DNA of 64,000 nucleotides from Hibiscus mutabilis (Eukaryota; Streptophyta; Magnoliopsida; Malvales; Malvaceae): the NCBI GenBank assembly GCA_019671005.1, contig CM033732.1, positions 10,451,932 through 10,515,931 of the forward strand. The letters are read 5' to 3'. This document shows, one piece after another, positions 32,700-43,768 of the stretch; the first letter of the stretch is position 1; each line of letters starts with the position of its first letter. Both the position numbers and the translations under genes were made by a program. The notes beneath the pieces are model-generated. The model was not told the origin of the DNA and did not search any database. It worked only from the letters and a program-made list of their open reading frames with translations.

Positions 32700-34520
32700 A
32701 TTCTTAGGGGCTTCTCATTCTGAAGCACAAATGTTTGCCTCCTCCAACTTTCTTTCCTCGAAAAATTCTAACTCTTTGTTATCGATCAATTTCTGAATAA
32801 GAGATTTGAACTCTGCACAATTTTGGATATCATGATTTTCTTCACCATGGTATGGGCAATGGTCTTAGAAGACTTCCTTCATGTCTCCTAAGCCTTGCTG
32901 CACCAGACCTATCTCGACCATCTTTTTTTAAACCCACTTTAATAGAGACTTTACCTTTTTGACATTGGTTTTGATTCTCTTGTTCCCATCTCTAACAATT
33001 GCATTTACCCTTAGCTCGGCGTGATTGGTAATGTGTTCCAAGCTGTATTTGACCCTGTAAAGTCATCGAATCTCACGACCCTCATCTTTATAAACTTTTC
33101 AATAAGATTTCTGAAAGTGATGTAGTTATCAATAGAGTGTCCTACGATCCTTGCGTGATAGTCACACTGAGCATTGGCATCATACCATTTTGGGTAAATG
33201 GGTTGTATTGGCTTCGTGTAATCTGGAGACACCACGTGTGCATTGTACAAATTCTTGTATAACTCCCCATAGGTCATCGAGACAGAAGTAAATTCCATAT
33301 CTTCTACTTTTTCTCTTTGATTTGATCCATACTTTAAGAAAGTTTGGGTATCTGAGGTCGCAGCTTTGGTTTGTTCGACTATCAACTGCTTTGAATAGAC
33401 GGCATTATAGACACATGTATTGCTTGCCTCGCCCTTCTTCCATCTAGGGTTTGACTTCTTTAACTTTTTCTCATCTTTAATCTTTCTACTTCGGAATGCA
33501 TCTTCAATCATTTCTCTATTCATTATTATGCTGGAGAAGTCTTTTGTAGCACTTCCTATCATATGACCGAGGAAGGGTTTCTTCAGTGTACCGATGAAAA
33601 GTATCATTGTTTTTTTATAATAGTGGAGGCTACACTTGAGCTGCAACATCCCTCTATCATTGAGCGTATTGCATGAAGCTCTCATCAAGTCTCTTCTCTA
33701 TGTGTTGCAATGTAACCCAGTCAGACGTTATATCAATAACATGGATGTATTGTTTAACAAATGCCTAAGCTAAATCTTTGCAAGAGTTGATTTTGGCACG
33801 ACTCAACTGGTTGTACCATTTTACAGCTGACCCCGTCAAGCTATCTTGAAAGCAATAAATTAAAAGGGAGTTGTTGGCAATGTATCCCGTCATCCTCCTA
33901 ACGAACATTGTAATGTGAGCTTTGGGATAACTAGTCCTATTGTTTTTTTTCAAAATCAAGCATCTTGAACTTTGGAGGCATTACCAAATCCAAAAACCAA
34001 GCTTAACTCTATTACATCCACTCTCAAAAATTGATCTATATTTTCTATAGCCTTGAATTTTTCTTTCAACTATTTGCATTGATCATTGAGCTATTTGGGT
34101 AGCTCGACTTTTAATTTGTCGATTTCATTGAATTTGAAACCATATACTCGTTAGGGTCCTCCTAAACTGTCATTCCTTCTTGCAGGAAAGATTCGGCCTG
34201 AACTATCGGTCGTTTTGTCGTTGAAGTCTCTACTTCTGAATAGGTCTTGCCACGAAGATAACCCGAGTCCTCTATTAATGCACTGATATTTATAAAAGCT
34301 CATTTTTTTCTTTTCAAAATCTTTTTTGGCTAACATGGCGGCTATCTTTGTTAACAAGTCATCTTGCGACTACGAGATATGGTCTCGAGTTTCTTACTGT
34401 GTTTTCTCTACTTGCTTTCAATATCATTCTTGATATCTTTGCATGCTTTGTTGACTTTCGCCAAACTCTCTTCCATTTCTTTAGCCTTGCTTCTTGTAAT
34501 GTAACGATGTTGAGTCTGTG
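32700..34520 (-). pseudogene. E2 gag core and C-terminal region, broken
   Basis: From 34,520 leftwards: QHRYTTRSKA-type start near 34,510, coiled coil, then AHITMFVRRMTGYIANNSLL and CFQDSLTGSAVKWYNQLSRA at 33,960-33,765, then 33,688-33,011. The zinc-type segment CDYHARIVGHSIDNYITF has Tyr where the last Cys should be. A rearranged joint near 33,600-33,730 separates pieces normally contiguous. Confidence 0.88.
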
Positions 34521-34689
34521 GTTTTGTATGTCCCAGAATTACTGCAATAATAATTCTTTAAGAATTAAAATATTAGTAAAAATGATATTGTATGATGCAG
34601 ATGCAAATAAGAAAATGCGATGTACATGCAAAACACATATTTTACACAAAAGGGGTTGATTTTAGTAGAACTTTTAAAAGGAAACTTGC

Positions 34690-35195
34690 ATTAGAACAAG
34701 TCTATAGGTTTGCAGGCTTAAGACATCAGCCTGAATGGCTAAAGTCTACAGGTGTTCTGCCACTTCTTGTACTTGGAAGAGGGCTTCGGTCATAATGCAG
34801 TCTCTATCCTGGACTTGATCCCGGTATTGTTGCAGTTGTGCTTGCCAACGTTGATCATTCCACATTTAAATTTCTTTGAAATTTTTAATTTGCCCCTGGC
34901 AGGTCTGCAATGCTATTTCTAATTCTTCGACTTATTTCTTCAAAGTTTTGTTCTTATCCTTACTTGCTTTTAATTCGGCTAGAGAGTTTCGGTTACGATA
35001 CCTTTGTAGAAAGTATTGTAGTTCAACAATTCGGCCTCTCAGATCTATAGTCTCGATTCGACTTTTGGATAACTCTTCATCCATGGCGGTTTATTGTATT
35101 TGAACATCCTTGAATTTCCTTTCCTAGAGGTTGACCCTCTCCTTTTCCTCTTGAATTTCAAGCTTCCACTTCGCGGACGTTTTTCTAAGACTGAA
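34690..35195 (-). pseudogene. E2 gag N-terminal coiled coil, broken
   Basis: Frames show LRGRIVELQYFLQRYRNRN, LAELKASKDKNKTLKK and RWQAQLQQYRDQVQDRD near 34,840, followed by LQVQEVAEHL. Same arrangement as E1 at 16,600-17,040. A gap without coding potential (about 34,520-34,690) separates it from the core, matching the gap at the same place in E1. Confidence 0.75.
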
Positions 35196-35224
35196 TTATT
35201 TTGCTGATGCACAGAGAATTTAGG

Positions 35225-35430
35225 GATATTGGTTAAAATTTAAGGTTTAGGGTTATAATTCAGAGTTTATTAGTTAAAACCTAAACCCTAACCATATTAC
35301 CCTAAAAACTAAATCCCACCCTCCAAACCTTAAATTCTAACCACTATCCCTAAATTATAAACCCCTACACCTAAACCCCTAAACCCTATACCCTAAACTA
35401 AGACACTAAACCCTAAAACTAAGGCGCTTG
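35225..35430. repeat. Degenerate telomere-like tract
   Basis: AAACCCTAA, AACCCTATACCC and related words fill this stretch with many variants, at the truncated 5' end of E2. Not a regular heptamer array. Confidence 0.7.
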
Positions 35431-35473
35431 TGGAAACTTTTAGTTTTCACGGCCAATGTATTGAATATATATA

Positions 35474-35640
35474 TTGACAAATATTAAATCTAATTCTAAT
35501 CATACCTAGAGGGGTGGGGAAAAGGGACTCTAGGGGAAGGAAGAGGAGTGCTCATAGTGGGTCTAGAACTCATGACATAAGGGATATGAGGGAGCAAAGA
35601 TGAGCAGCTTGGCCAACTAGCAGCTTGATCAATCGGCTAA
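35474..35640 (-). mobile_element. tRNA-derived SINE-like element
   Basis: On the minus strand, a Pol III A-box-like TAGTTGGCCAAGCTG near 35,618 is followed about 40 bp later by a B-box-like TGAGTTCTAGACCC near 35,565. The body is about 165 bp. Flanks ATGTATTGAATATATATAT (35,455-35,473) and ATGTGTTGAATATATGCAT (35,641-35,659) look like a long imperfect target duplication. Not recognised as a named family. Confidence 0.6.
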
Positions 35641-35659
35641 ATGTGTTGAATATATGCAT

Positions 35660-36336
35660 ATAGATTATAGAATCTATAAATTATTTATGATTTACTATAA
35701 TTATATATTTGAAAAATAAAAAAAATCAAATTCATAAACTTCTACAATAAATATGATATTCGCTACTAAATCATATATACTAACAATTAACTATAAATAT
35801 TTTATTTATATGTTTTATTACTCAAATTATATTTTTTTAAAAATATAAAGTCATTTTTTAAAACCTAAAATTTAAAACACTACTCGTAAAATGTTTCAAA
35901 ATTGAATAAAATAGTGTTTTGCCATTTAAATAAAGTAACATTATTTTTTAGATATAAATAATATTCAAAATAATATATATTTTCTTATTTATTTTTTTAA
36001 TCACGAGTGTGATTTAGGTATTTTATTATAAAACAATTTAATTTAGGCAATAAATTGTTTTAATATATAAAAAATATTGTTTGTCAAATAAAACGGATGA
36101 TTAACATGAATAAATATATTATTTCAAGGGTATTTTAGTCTATGATAGTGGGAATTGTGTCATACGTAAGAATAGGTTGGGAATGACATTCCCACAATTT
36201 TGGAGAAAAGAATGTACTATTGGAAATGTTGTATTACCCTGTGGAGGGAATTGTCTTAAACCAAGTATGGATATGTGATTTTGGGAAAAAAATTATTCCC
36301 CTTGGTAATTATCTTTTCGACGAACCAAACAACCCA
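35660..36336. other. AT-rich intergenic DNA, nothing recognised
   Basis: Long A/T runs. No ORF with family resemblance and no inverted ends. Confidence 0.6.
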
Positions 36337-36339
36337 TTA

Positions 36340-36840
36340 GGGTTGTAAACGAACCAAACGTTCAGCGAGCCTTTTAGTGGGAAGTTTGTTTATGTTCGTT
36401 TATTTATTAAACAAACGAGCATGAACAAAATTTTCTGTTCGTTTAACTAAATGAGCGAGCACATAAAAAGGACTTGTTCTCATTTACGTTCGGTAATCTA
36501 TTTGTTTATGTTCGTTTAAATTTATTCACACATGTTTATTTATATTTATTATTTTTTATAACAAAAGTATTATATTTAAAAAATAAAATATATATTAAAA
36601 ATATGAAATAAAAAAATTAAACCATACTCAACTTGTTAAAAGAAAATTAAACAGTAATCAATATTTGGTTACGTTCGTTTATCATTTTAACAAACAAACA
36701 CGAACAAGCTATATTCCTTAATGAACAAACACAAACAAAAAATTATGTTAGTTTAGTTCTTCATGTTAATTAGCTTATTTAGTTAAATTAAATGAATAAA
36801 CATGAATATACACTGTTCATGTTTGTTCGGTTTGTTTAAC
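36340..36840. mobile_element. MITE-like element with GTAAACGAACC ends
   Basis: Left end GTTGTAAACGAACCAAACG and right end GTTTGTTCGGTTTGTTTAAC are imperfect inverted repeats. The interior alternates TTCGTTTA and AAACAAACGAGC words in both orientations. About 0.5 kb, no ORF. Probably hAT-derived, but no clean target duplication. Confidence 0.45.
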
Positions 36841-37015
36841 CGGTAAGACATCAGCAGCACAACTTTATGCCCCGCACAACCTATAAGAAGTTAAATTACT
36901 GCCGCTTATGCATTGGCTACTTATTTTATGTTTTTATTGGACGTCTACCGAAAATTTTATAATTAAAATGTTCGTTAATAATCTCTAAAATAAATAATTA
37001 AAACTTTCAATAATA

Positions 37016-37245
37016 AAAACCTCATAAAGAGATTAATCCTTACAAAAAAGGTTCACAACGTTAAAATGTTTTCCGTTAAAAAGGTTCATATTAATAATTA
37101 AAAAACATCATAAAGAGATTAATCTCTATTAGCTATTTATGTTTTCTCAATTGGATGTCTTCTTTTGGTGATAATTTTCATATTAATAATTAAAAAAAAT
37201 CTCATAAAGAGATTAATCCTTACAAAAAGGTTCACAATGTTAAAA
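37016..37245. repeat. Direct ~50-bp repeat pair
   Basis: CTCATAAAGAGATTAATCC...GGTTCACAA(C/T)GTTAAAA occurs at 37,016-37,066 and 37,196-37,245, with a partial copy near 37,105. CTCATAAAGAG contains a small CTC/GAG inversion. The rest of 36,841-37,800 holds nothing recognised. Confidence 0.75.
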
Positions 37246-37799
37246 GACATGCCTAATAAAAACAACACACCATATAAAACTATTAGACATAAAACTCCAA
37301 AATCCAAAAACTCATATAATCTCGTTTAAAATGTTCAACTACTAGCTATCTGAACAGAATCAAACATAGAAATGGAACACCCGAAACATGCCTCACGACG
37401 ATCGAACTGATTCGCAACAAACTTGGGCAGCCAATTAAAATTGTATACCCTAATATGAGCCTGCTAATATGTCCCTCATGAAGTTAATACTGCTGCTCGC
37501 TTTCTGGCACAACATGGTAAAGGTATGCCAGTGGGATTCTTCTTTATCCAAATCCCTCCAAAAGACGCCATACAAGGAAAAAAAAAACGAAACATCTAAA
37601 CAACAGAGGGGACACCAAACATAACTGGTAGCTGCACAGATCAATAAGAGCATAATAAAGCTTGCAAAACAATAAAAGACTCCAAACACCTAAAACTACA
37701 GACTGTGACACGCCATTCATCCCTCGAAAACACCCTTCAAAAGAGAAACATTACCAATGTCTTGTATCTATCAACAGACAACAACCATGCTTCCATAAA

Positions 37800-37927
37800 C
37801 ATTCATGGCCTAGTTTTCTCATTCAAAACCGATGACAAAGCAGTCGTATAATCTAGTTCCAAGATCAGATTAAATTCTCCTTTCAAAACCGAATCCTTGA
37901 ACCTTTCAAGAGCATACTTAACAGCCA

Positions 37928-37972
<45 letters not shown>
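37800..37972 (-). pseudogene. Possible LINE RNase H fragment with (AT)n run
   Basis: Minus strand reads AVKYALERFKD and FNLILELDYTTALSSVLN followed by EKTRP, which resembles the RNase H end of plant LINEs (LIxExDSxxA...RPW). Immediately upstream in this frame a perfect (AT)n run at 37,930-37,972 replaces coding sequence. Too short to be certain. Confidence 0.4.
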
Positions 37973-37974
<2 letters not shown>

Positions 37975-38196
37975 TTTTTTTTTCCGTTTTCTTCATTCGT
38001 CGCCTTTGCCCACAAATTTAAAATAAGGATGTGGTTTGAAGTACACATTTTATGATACTCTTTCGAAATTACAGACATCACCGTATCTGGTTTATTTAAC
38101 CGGATAAAAATTTATCGATGACAATTTCGAACTTTTGTGATGAAAACTTGCCTTCCATAGGCAAGGGTCGTAAAATACTAAAATTGACCAACTTAG

Positions 38197-38787
38197 TCAC
38201 CCCCAGAGAGTGAATTCCTCGTAATTATTTGCATCATCTTGGGCCCAAGATGGTGGAGTTATCATTAACCCTTCCGCCATACTTTCAAGTATCCCCGGCA
38301 TATTAAACATCTCTTCTTCATCTATATACAACGTCTTTGAAGTTGAACTACTCCCTTCAGCATTCTCCGTAGTGTTAGCATCACCATCTTCAATAAACGC
38401 CTCAGCCGCCTCCATAGCGGCAATCTGAATATCCCTCACCGAAGATGACCTAGCATGTGGCAATGTATGAGCAGACTCGGGGAAGTTTAAAGAAGCGGAG
38501 TCTCCTTTGAGTGCCAAAGCGGCTGCATCGTAGGCCTTAGCTGCTATGCCTGGGCTGGAGAATGTCCCCAGCCATATTCGAGACTTCTTGTTTGGCTCTC
38601 TAACCTCACTTACCCACTTCCCTTTCCTTCTTCTTACGCCTTTGAATACTGGGTGCCGAGTCTCTTTAAATATCTTCCTCCCGGCTTTTCGTTTATGGGA
38701 TTGTGCTTCAACTTGCCCTAAAGAAGAACATGAAATTTGCAGGGTTTCTGAACTTAAAATTCGTTGCTGATCTTCCCTTTGTTCCAT
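38197..38787 (-). CDS. AP2/ERF transcription factor, CBF/DREB1-like
   Basis: Complete intronless 196-residue protein; ATG at 38,787 and TGA at 38,197-38,199. One AP2/ERF DNA-binding domain at residues 47-104 with WVSEVREPNKKSRIWLGTF and KAYDAAALALKG. It has the Val14/Glu19-type pair of the DREB class, and is directly preceded by KRKAGRKIFKETRHP (32-46), the basic signature found in CBF/DREB1 proteins. After the domain, the usual DSAW motif reads ESAHTLP. The C-terminal third is acidic and ends EEFTLWG, comparable to the terminal LW motif of CBFs, so likely an activator. Family members bind CCGAC (DRE/CRT) elements in the nucleus and mediate cold or dehydration responses. Exact subgroup is uncertain: the changed DSAW and a shortened RRRKGKWV turn make it divergent. 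The only complete host gene in the window. Confidence 0.93.
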   Translation of the reverse strand: MEQREDQQRILSSETLQISCSSLGQVEAQSHKRKAGRKIFKETRHPVFKGVRRRKGKWVSEVREPNKKSRIWLGTFSSPGIAAKAYDAAALALKGDSASLNFPESAHTLPHARSSSVRDIQIAAMEAAEAFIEDGDANTTENAEGSSSTSKTLYIDEEEMFNMPGILESMAEGLMITPPSWAQDDANNYEEFTLWG

Positions 38788-38828
38788 TGTTTTTGGTTCT
38801 TAATTCTTCTAAGAAGCTAGTGATGTGT

Positions 38829-38840
38829 GTTTTATAAGAG
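38829..38840 (-). promoter_or_regulatory. TATA box of the ERF gene
   Basis: Minus strand CTCTTATAAAAC about 45 bases upstream of the ATG, which predicts a very short 5' leader. Confidence 0.7.
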
Positions 38841-38929
38841 AGAATGGGAAGTGGAAAAGGAATCAAAATTTGCATGCCAAACATTAGTAAGAGTGTTTCA
38901 ATGGCCGGATGGAAATGAAGGAATCGTGT

Positions 38930-39150
38930 TTTTACACGTAGGTTTTTCGTTATTTGTTCTTCCCCACGTGTGTTTTGGGAGACACATAAGTCTGATTCAC
39001 GTGTGGAAAATGCTTTTTTTTTTTTTTCATTTTTCGTCCGGACAAAAGTACCTAAAACATTTTTAATTGACGTGACTGACTCCTTTTGACTTTGCTTTTC
39101 TTACTCACTCTGACCATGTCAACATGCCTGGATAAATTCGAAACTGCTAG
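38930..39150 (-). promoter_or_regulatory. ERF gene upstream region with G-boxes and W-boxes
   Basis: Two CACGTG boxes (38,965-38,970 and 38,998-39,003) and a further ACGT core at 38,935-38,940, sites for bHLH and bZIP (ABRE) factors. TTGAC-type W-box cores lie at about 39,066-39,110. The segment from ATCCAGGCATGTTGACATGG leftward is the part conserved in the two orphan copies at 10.6 and 23.0 kb. Confidence 0.65.
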
Positions 39151-40239
39151 TAATATTTTAAAATTTTATAAATCTTGCAAGTACCGTGATTTATCCTATT
39201 ATTTTAAAAAATAATTATATTTTTTAGACTTTATACCAAACAGTGATCAACATATTAAAATTAAGAATCTAATTTAATCTTAATGCTCACAGTTTAATTG
39301 CCTTTCTGAATTTTTTTATACATGTCTATCAAATGCTTCCAGTAATACATGCATTTCTAAATATGTCGGTCACGGACATAAACTTTTGACCCAAAACAAA
39401 GAAAAACTATTAAAAGAAAGGCCCTGACCATAATCTTATATTCGACTTCGTCATTGTATATCCACGTGCCTTAAATCAATCGCCGATTCTCATGCAGTTG
39501 AAATCTGCATGAAAAAATTGAGTTTGTTTTGGTTTTGTCAACGATTGATGCATGGAAATGTTTTTGTCACAGCATGAGAATTAAATAACAGTATCGGAAT
39601 ATAATATTGCGATTGTTATTTCATGATTCTGATTATATATGTTATTGATCGAAATATTTGCATTATCAACATAATCTCAACTACAACATATGACATCATT
39701 ATCGGTACAATATTCAAGAACTTGTAAAATTAAACATCTTTAAGTGCTCATTATCTCGTCTGTCCGATGCTGTCTTTAAATGAAAATTCTTTCAAGCTGA
39801 ATCGATTTCTGATTTCGCAATGAGGAAACTAGGGTGGAAGTGCAAGACCAAGTGGCCTTGATCTGTAGCCTCTGTTTTGGATATTTCTAGGAGGCCTACA
39901 AGTTTTAGTGCTAAGGCTTGTATGGAGAAGGGCGAGCGGGTCTGCCATTGGATGGCAGTGCAGCGGGGGATTTAAATTTTTTTTTTTAAGGTGGGCACAA
40001 ATTAAAATATTTATGAAAAGTAGACACAATTAATAAAAATATCAAAATTTTAGGGTGGATACAAGTCGTAAAAATAAAAAATAAAGATCAACTCATAAAA
40101 ATTAAAAAATTTGAAGTCAAATATATGAATTTTAAAAAGTTCAAGGTAAGCACGGACCCGCCCAACCCTTAACGTAGATATGCCACTGTGGCAGTGCCAC
40201 CAGCGAATGGTTTTCTAAAGTTTGAAGCATTGCTCTCCT
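39151..40239. other. Intergenic DNA, little recognised
   Basis: AT-rich. Another CACGTG lies near 39,464. Around 39,950-40,200 a phrase with TGGCAGTGC occurs on both sides of an AT-rich stretch, suggesting an insertion into an older sequence. Confidence 0.5.
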
Positions 40240-40335
40240 TTTGAGTTAATTTCAAGGAAAAGGAATGAGACTGCGGATGAGTGTGCTAAAGTAGGGATAG
40301 AGAGGGATTTGAATTTGCTGCAGGTTGTTGAGAGC
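40240..40335 (+). pseudogene. LINE RNase H tail fragment
   Basis: Plus strand reads FELISRKRNETADECAKVG, the conserved end of plant non-LTR RNase H (H-V-x-R-x-x-N-x-x-A-D-x-x-A-K-x-G). Ends at the fold-back element. No other part of this LINE is evident. Confidence 0.55.
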
Positions 40336-40360
40336 TTTCTGTTGAGAGCTCTCGGTTATT

Positions 40361-40990
40361 TTAACTTTGGTCACTAAAATCGAAGAACTTCATTACAATC
40401 ACTAAACTTTTAAATTGCTTTCATATTGGTTATTGCTATTAATCCCGTTAAAAAATATTGACGTACCATATTAAAGTATTCTTCCTAAAAAGAATCCTAA
40501 TTTTTCAAATTCACAGATATTGCCAATGCCTAAATTCCAATTAATGGAATTGTCATCGATCAATTTCAATGGAAGGGAAGATTCGTTTTGCTAGAAGTTT
40601 AACATAGTTTAGTTTCAAGTTGATCTGACGGTTAATATTGGTGGATCAGAACTAAAAATCTAAATTAAAATTAAAAATTAACTTTTCGATCTGTCATTGT
40701 TAACTGTCAAATCAGTTTGAAACCAAACTATATTAACCTTTTCGCCAAAGGAATCCTTCACGTCGTTGGGATTCATCGGCGATGTTTCTGTTCATTGAAA
40801 TTTTAGCCTTGATGACGGTTGTAAATTTGAAAAATAGGCTTTTTTTTGGAAGAAGACTTTAACTTGCCACGTCAAAATTTTTTAAAGGCAGTAGCCGTAA
40901 TGAGATCGAATTAAAATTTTATTGATTGTAATAAAAAAATTCGATTTTAGTGATTAAAGTGAAAGCACCTTAAAAGTTCAATGATTACCA
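40361..40990. mobile_element. Fold-back (MITE-like) element
   Basis: TCACTAAAATCGAAGAAC...CATTACAATCACTAAA near the left is matched by the reverse complement at 40,915-40,964. A second inner hairpin joins 40,605-40,640 (TTTAGTTTCAAGTTGATCTG) with 40,685-40,745. No ORF; target duplication not found. Confidence 0.55.
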
Positions 40991-40999
40991 GTGTAGTTT

Positions 41000-42425
41000 A
41001 TCCTAAATAATGTTATGTTTTTTTTTTTGGCTTTGAGCTACTAAACTATTTTTGGTCAAAACAAGTTTACAAACTATCACTCTATAACCATTTTAAGTGT
41101 AATTGCTAGTCCTCTTAAAAAATTTGATTAAATACATTAACACTTATGTCAAATAATTTAAGTAAACTCTTAATTTAAATTTTAAAAATAATTATAATTT
41201 AATTTAAATAAAATTAAAACTAGTAAAAAAAATTAGTCCTCAAATAAACATGTTTACCTTCAAAAATATTTTTTTCTAATCATGTAATCATCTTCATTTG
41301 GAAAAGTTCTTCGGGTTCAAACCATTTTGAAACCTAAATTCTTCGATTATTTTGTTTTCGATAAGTTGTAATTGATTTGAGTATTTGAAACCTAACGAAT
41401 TTGATTTCATAATCTTTTTGAAAATCCTAAAACTCCAAAATAGTTTTGAAATATAAAACTTATGCTTGCTTGCACAATAATTGCCACTACAAATACTTAA
41501 TTTTACTAGAGTAAGTTTTTCCACTCTCTAAAACACAATTACATCGGTGCAAGATAGTTCTAAACTCTCAAACATATTCACACGGTATAGATTGATTCTT
41601 CAATGTCAATATGTCTCTCACTGTAAACCAAGTTTTCTTGTACATCAATTATCCTTTATTAATACATTATTACATTGAAATATATTGATTTTAAATTACC
41701 ACATTGATCGGTGAACTATCAAATTTAAAATTTTGGACCTGCCCCTACCTGTGTGGGAGTCTATGGCCAAACCGAATTACCAAAAACCGAAATAATAATA
41801 AAAATTAATCTTTAACCGTTAACCGAACTAAACTTTTTTTCGAGATATATTAACCAAATCAAACAAATTTCGGTTAATTTGGTCGGTTTTCAAATTAAAC
41901 GAAATTTGCTATCAGTTTCTTAATCAAAATTACTACACAATAAAAATTATTGGAAATACTTTTTAGTTCACAATGATAATTTGCATTTAATTTAAACATC
42001 TAAACATAGATAACAATATTAGAATTTTATATTAAACATTAAATTAAATTAAAACAAGTAACAAAACAAATGTGTGGTCTATTTGATAGAAAAATACTAA
42101 GTCAATCAACTTGAACTTTGACAAAATAAAAAGAGCACTTGAATTGTTATCAAAACGATCAATAGTGCATAAAAGAAGATAATATAACATGCACAAAGAT
42201 TATTTTTTCTTTCAGAAATCAAATATAAACTTTATGCCTATCAAACAAGTTTCAAATTAAATATGTTAGCTCCACTACCAAATGTTTTGTCAACTAATTA
42301 TAAACAAGCAAATCATGTAACATACAATGGACAACAAACTCAAAATCATCACCAAACTTAGTCACATAACTATTCAACTTTCAAGCACAAAGCAGTCTTC
42401 AAGTTATAGTTTAAATTGATGAGGC
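41000..42425. other. AT-rich DNA, possibly hAT element flank
   Basis: No coding similarity. A run with CCGAATTACCAAAAACCG and TTAACCGTTAACCGAAC at 41,770-41,840, followed by CGGTTAATTTGGTCGG, has the look of a hAT subterminal region, but I cannot fix an end. Confidence 0.35.
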
Positions 42426-42429
42426 TTCA

Positions 42430-42600
42430 AGTGATGAGGTTTTTCAAAATTTCAATATATTCTATAGGGAGGAAACCTTCAAATTTGTTATAACCAAGGC
42501 CCAAACATATCAAATTGGTTAATTGATACAGACTAATTGGTACTAAACCAACAAACATGTTATTATCTAATACAATTCTACCAAATTTGATAATCAAGCT
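42430..42600 (-). pseudogene. Leucine-rich-repeat fragment
   Basis: Minus strand frame contains LDNNMFVGLVPISLYQLTNL followed by GYNKFEGFLP, two consecutive plant extracellular LRR units (LxxLxxLxLxxNxFxGxLP). Nothing around it extends the protein; no kinase or transmembrane part seen. Probably a stray piece of an LRR receptor-like gene beside the hAT remnant. Confidence 0.5.
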
Positions 42601-43768
42601 CAAATGCATCACAAAACTCACAGTCACATATGATTCAACTTTCAAGCACAAAGTATATCGCAAATTTTAAATTATAGTTAGCACATATAGGCAAGGTAAT
42701 GGTATTGAAGAAATTACCATAGATAAACAAAATATAGCAGTCTTTAAATTGTTTATATGCATTCATTGAATCCCTAAAAAAAATCTTCATTTGTATTATC
42801 CCTACAAAATATATGTTATTTTAGAAATAATAAAAATAAACAAATAATAAAAAACTATGTAATGTAAACTAAAAGATAGATTAAGGTGTACTAAGAAAAA
42901 AGTTGCTTCCCCTTCAATTCACACTCACAAAAGCTTATGAGCTAATGAATTGAGGGTAGTCTCCAAAGCGTTCCAAAACATATATAAAAAATTAGAATAA
43001 TTAAACAAGTTAATAATGAACTATAATGCTTAAATAATTGTAATTATTAAATTAAATTAATAAATAAAGATATCATTATCAATGTTGTTGCGCTATTGAA
43101 TTTATTCTTCAATTTTTTTGATCTCCTCTTTGATTGATGACTTTTGAATACAATCTTGAGTACATACAAGGGTTTGTATCATTTTAGGAGTTAAAGAAAC
43201 CCTAAATTGATCAAGCACACACCCCGATACTAAATGCAAACTATGAAGCACCGATGAAAATTGGTATAGCTAACACATCTTTGGTCATCTATGAAAGTGT
43301 TAGAAATTTAGGGCTATTGACTTTCCACCACAACAAAACATCAAAACCATCAGCATCATTCTCCCTAGCCTCCCCTAGATTTTTTTTTTCAATTTAAAAG
43401 TTTGGTCCTCACCATCGGTTTCAATGACATGTTTTCTATACAAATCTTTCATGTCTTTTCGTTGTGTTTCATCTAAAGAAGAATGTTTTGCCACACTTGA
43501 ATGGCCACAATCACTAGAAACTTGAGGTTTGTATTTATCATACAATTCGCACAGTCTCCTTCAACTTTTTTATCACTTCACAACGTTTTTTAGAATTATA
43601 CATTTGACTAAGTGCAAATTCAAGATAACTCATTTTTTGTCTAGGATCAAGAACACAAGAAACAAAAATAAGCATATTTATCTTATCAACGACATCTTAA
43701 TATTTTTCATATTTATCTTTCATCCTTATGGCCATAACATTAAATTCAATATCGACACTTAATTGAGC

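Larger units (their letters stand above)
23956..35195 (-). mobile_element. E2: Tat/Ogre-like gypsy element, decayed, 5'-truncated
   Basis: Minus-strand element. Left to right: 3' LTR, polypurine tract, tandem array, pol from integrase back to RT, protease, gag. Every domain carries stops or frame changes. The 5' LTR and PBS are absent: coding similarity ends near 35,195, followed by unrelated telomere-like DNA. The second RNase H after the first, the long 3' non-coding region and the LTR block shared with E1 place it in the Tat/Ogre lineage. Confidence 0.88.

Noticed and set aside
41294..41524. 76-codon minus-strand frame ending before 41,294
   Set aside because: AT-rich, no recognisable family and no neighbouring gene context.
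43540..43760. Plus-strand frame near 43,529-43,762 as a separate gene
   Set aside because: It is antisense to the decayed hAT transposase and shows no domain.
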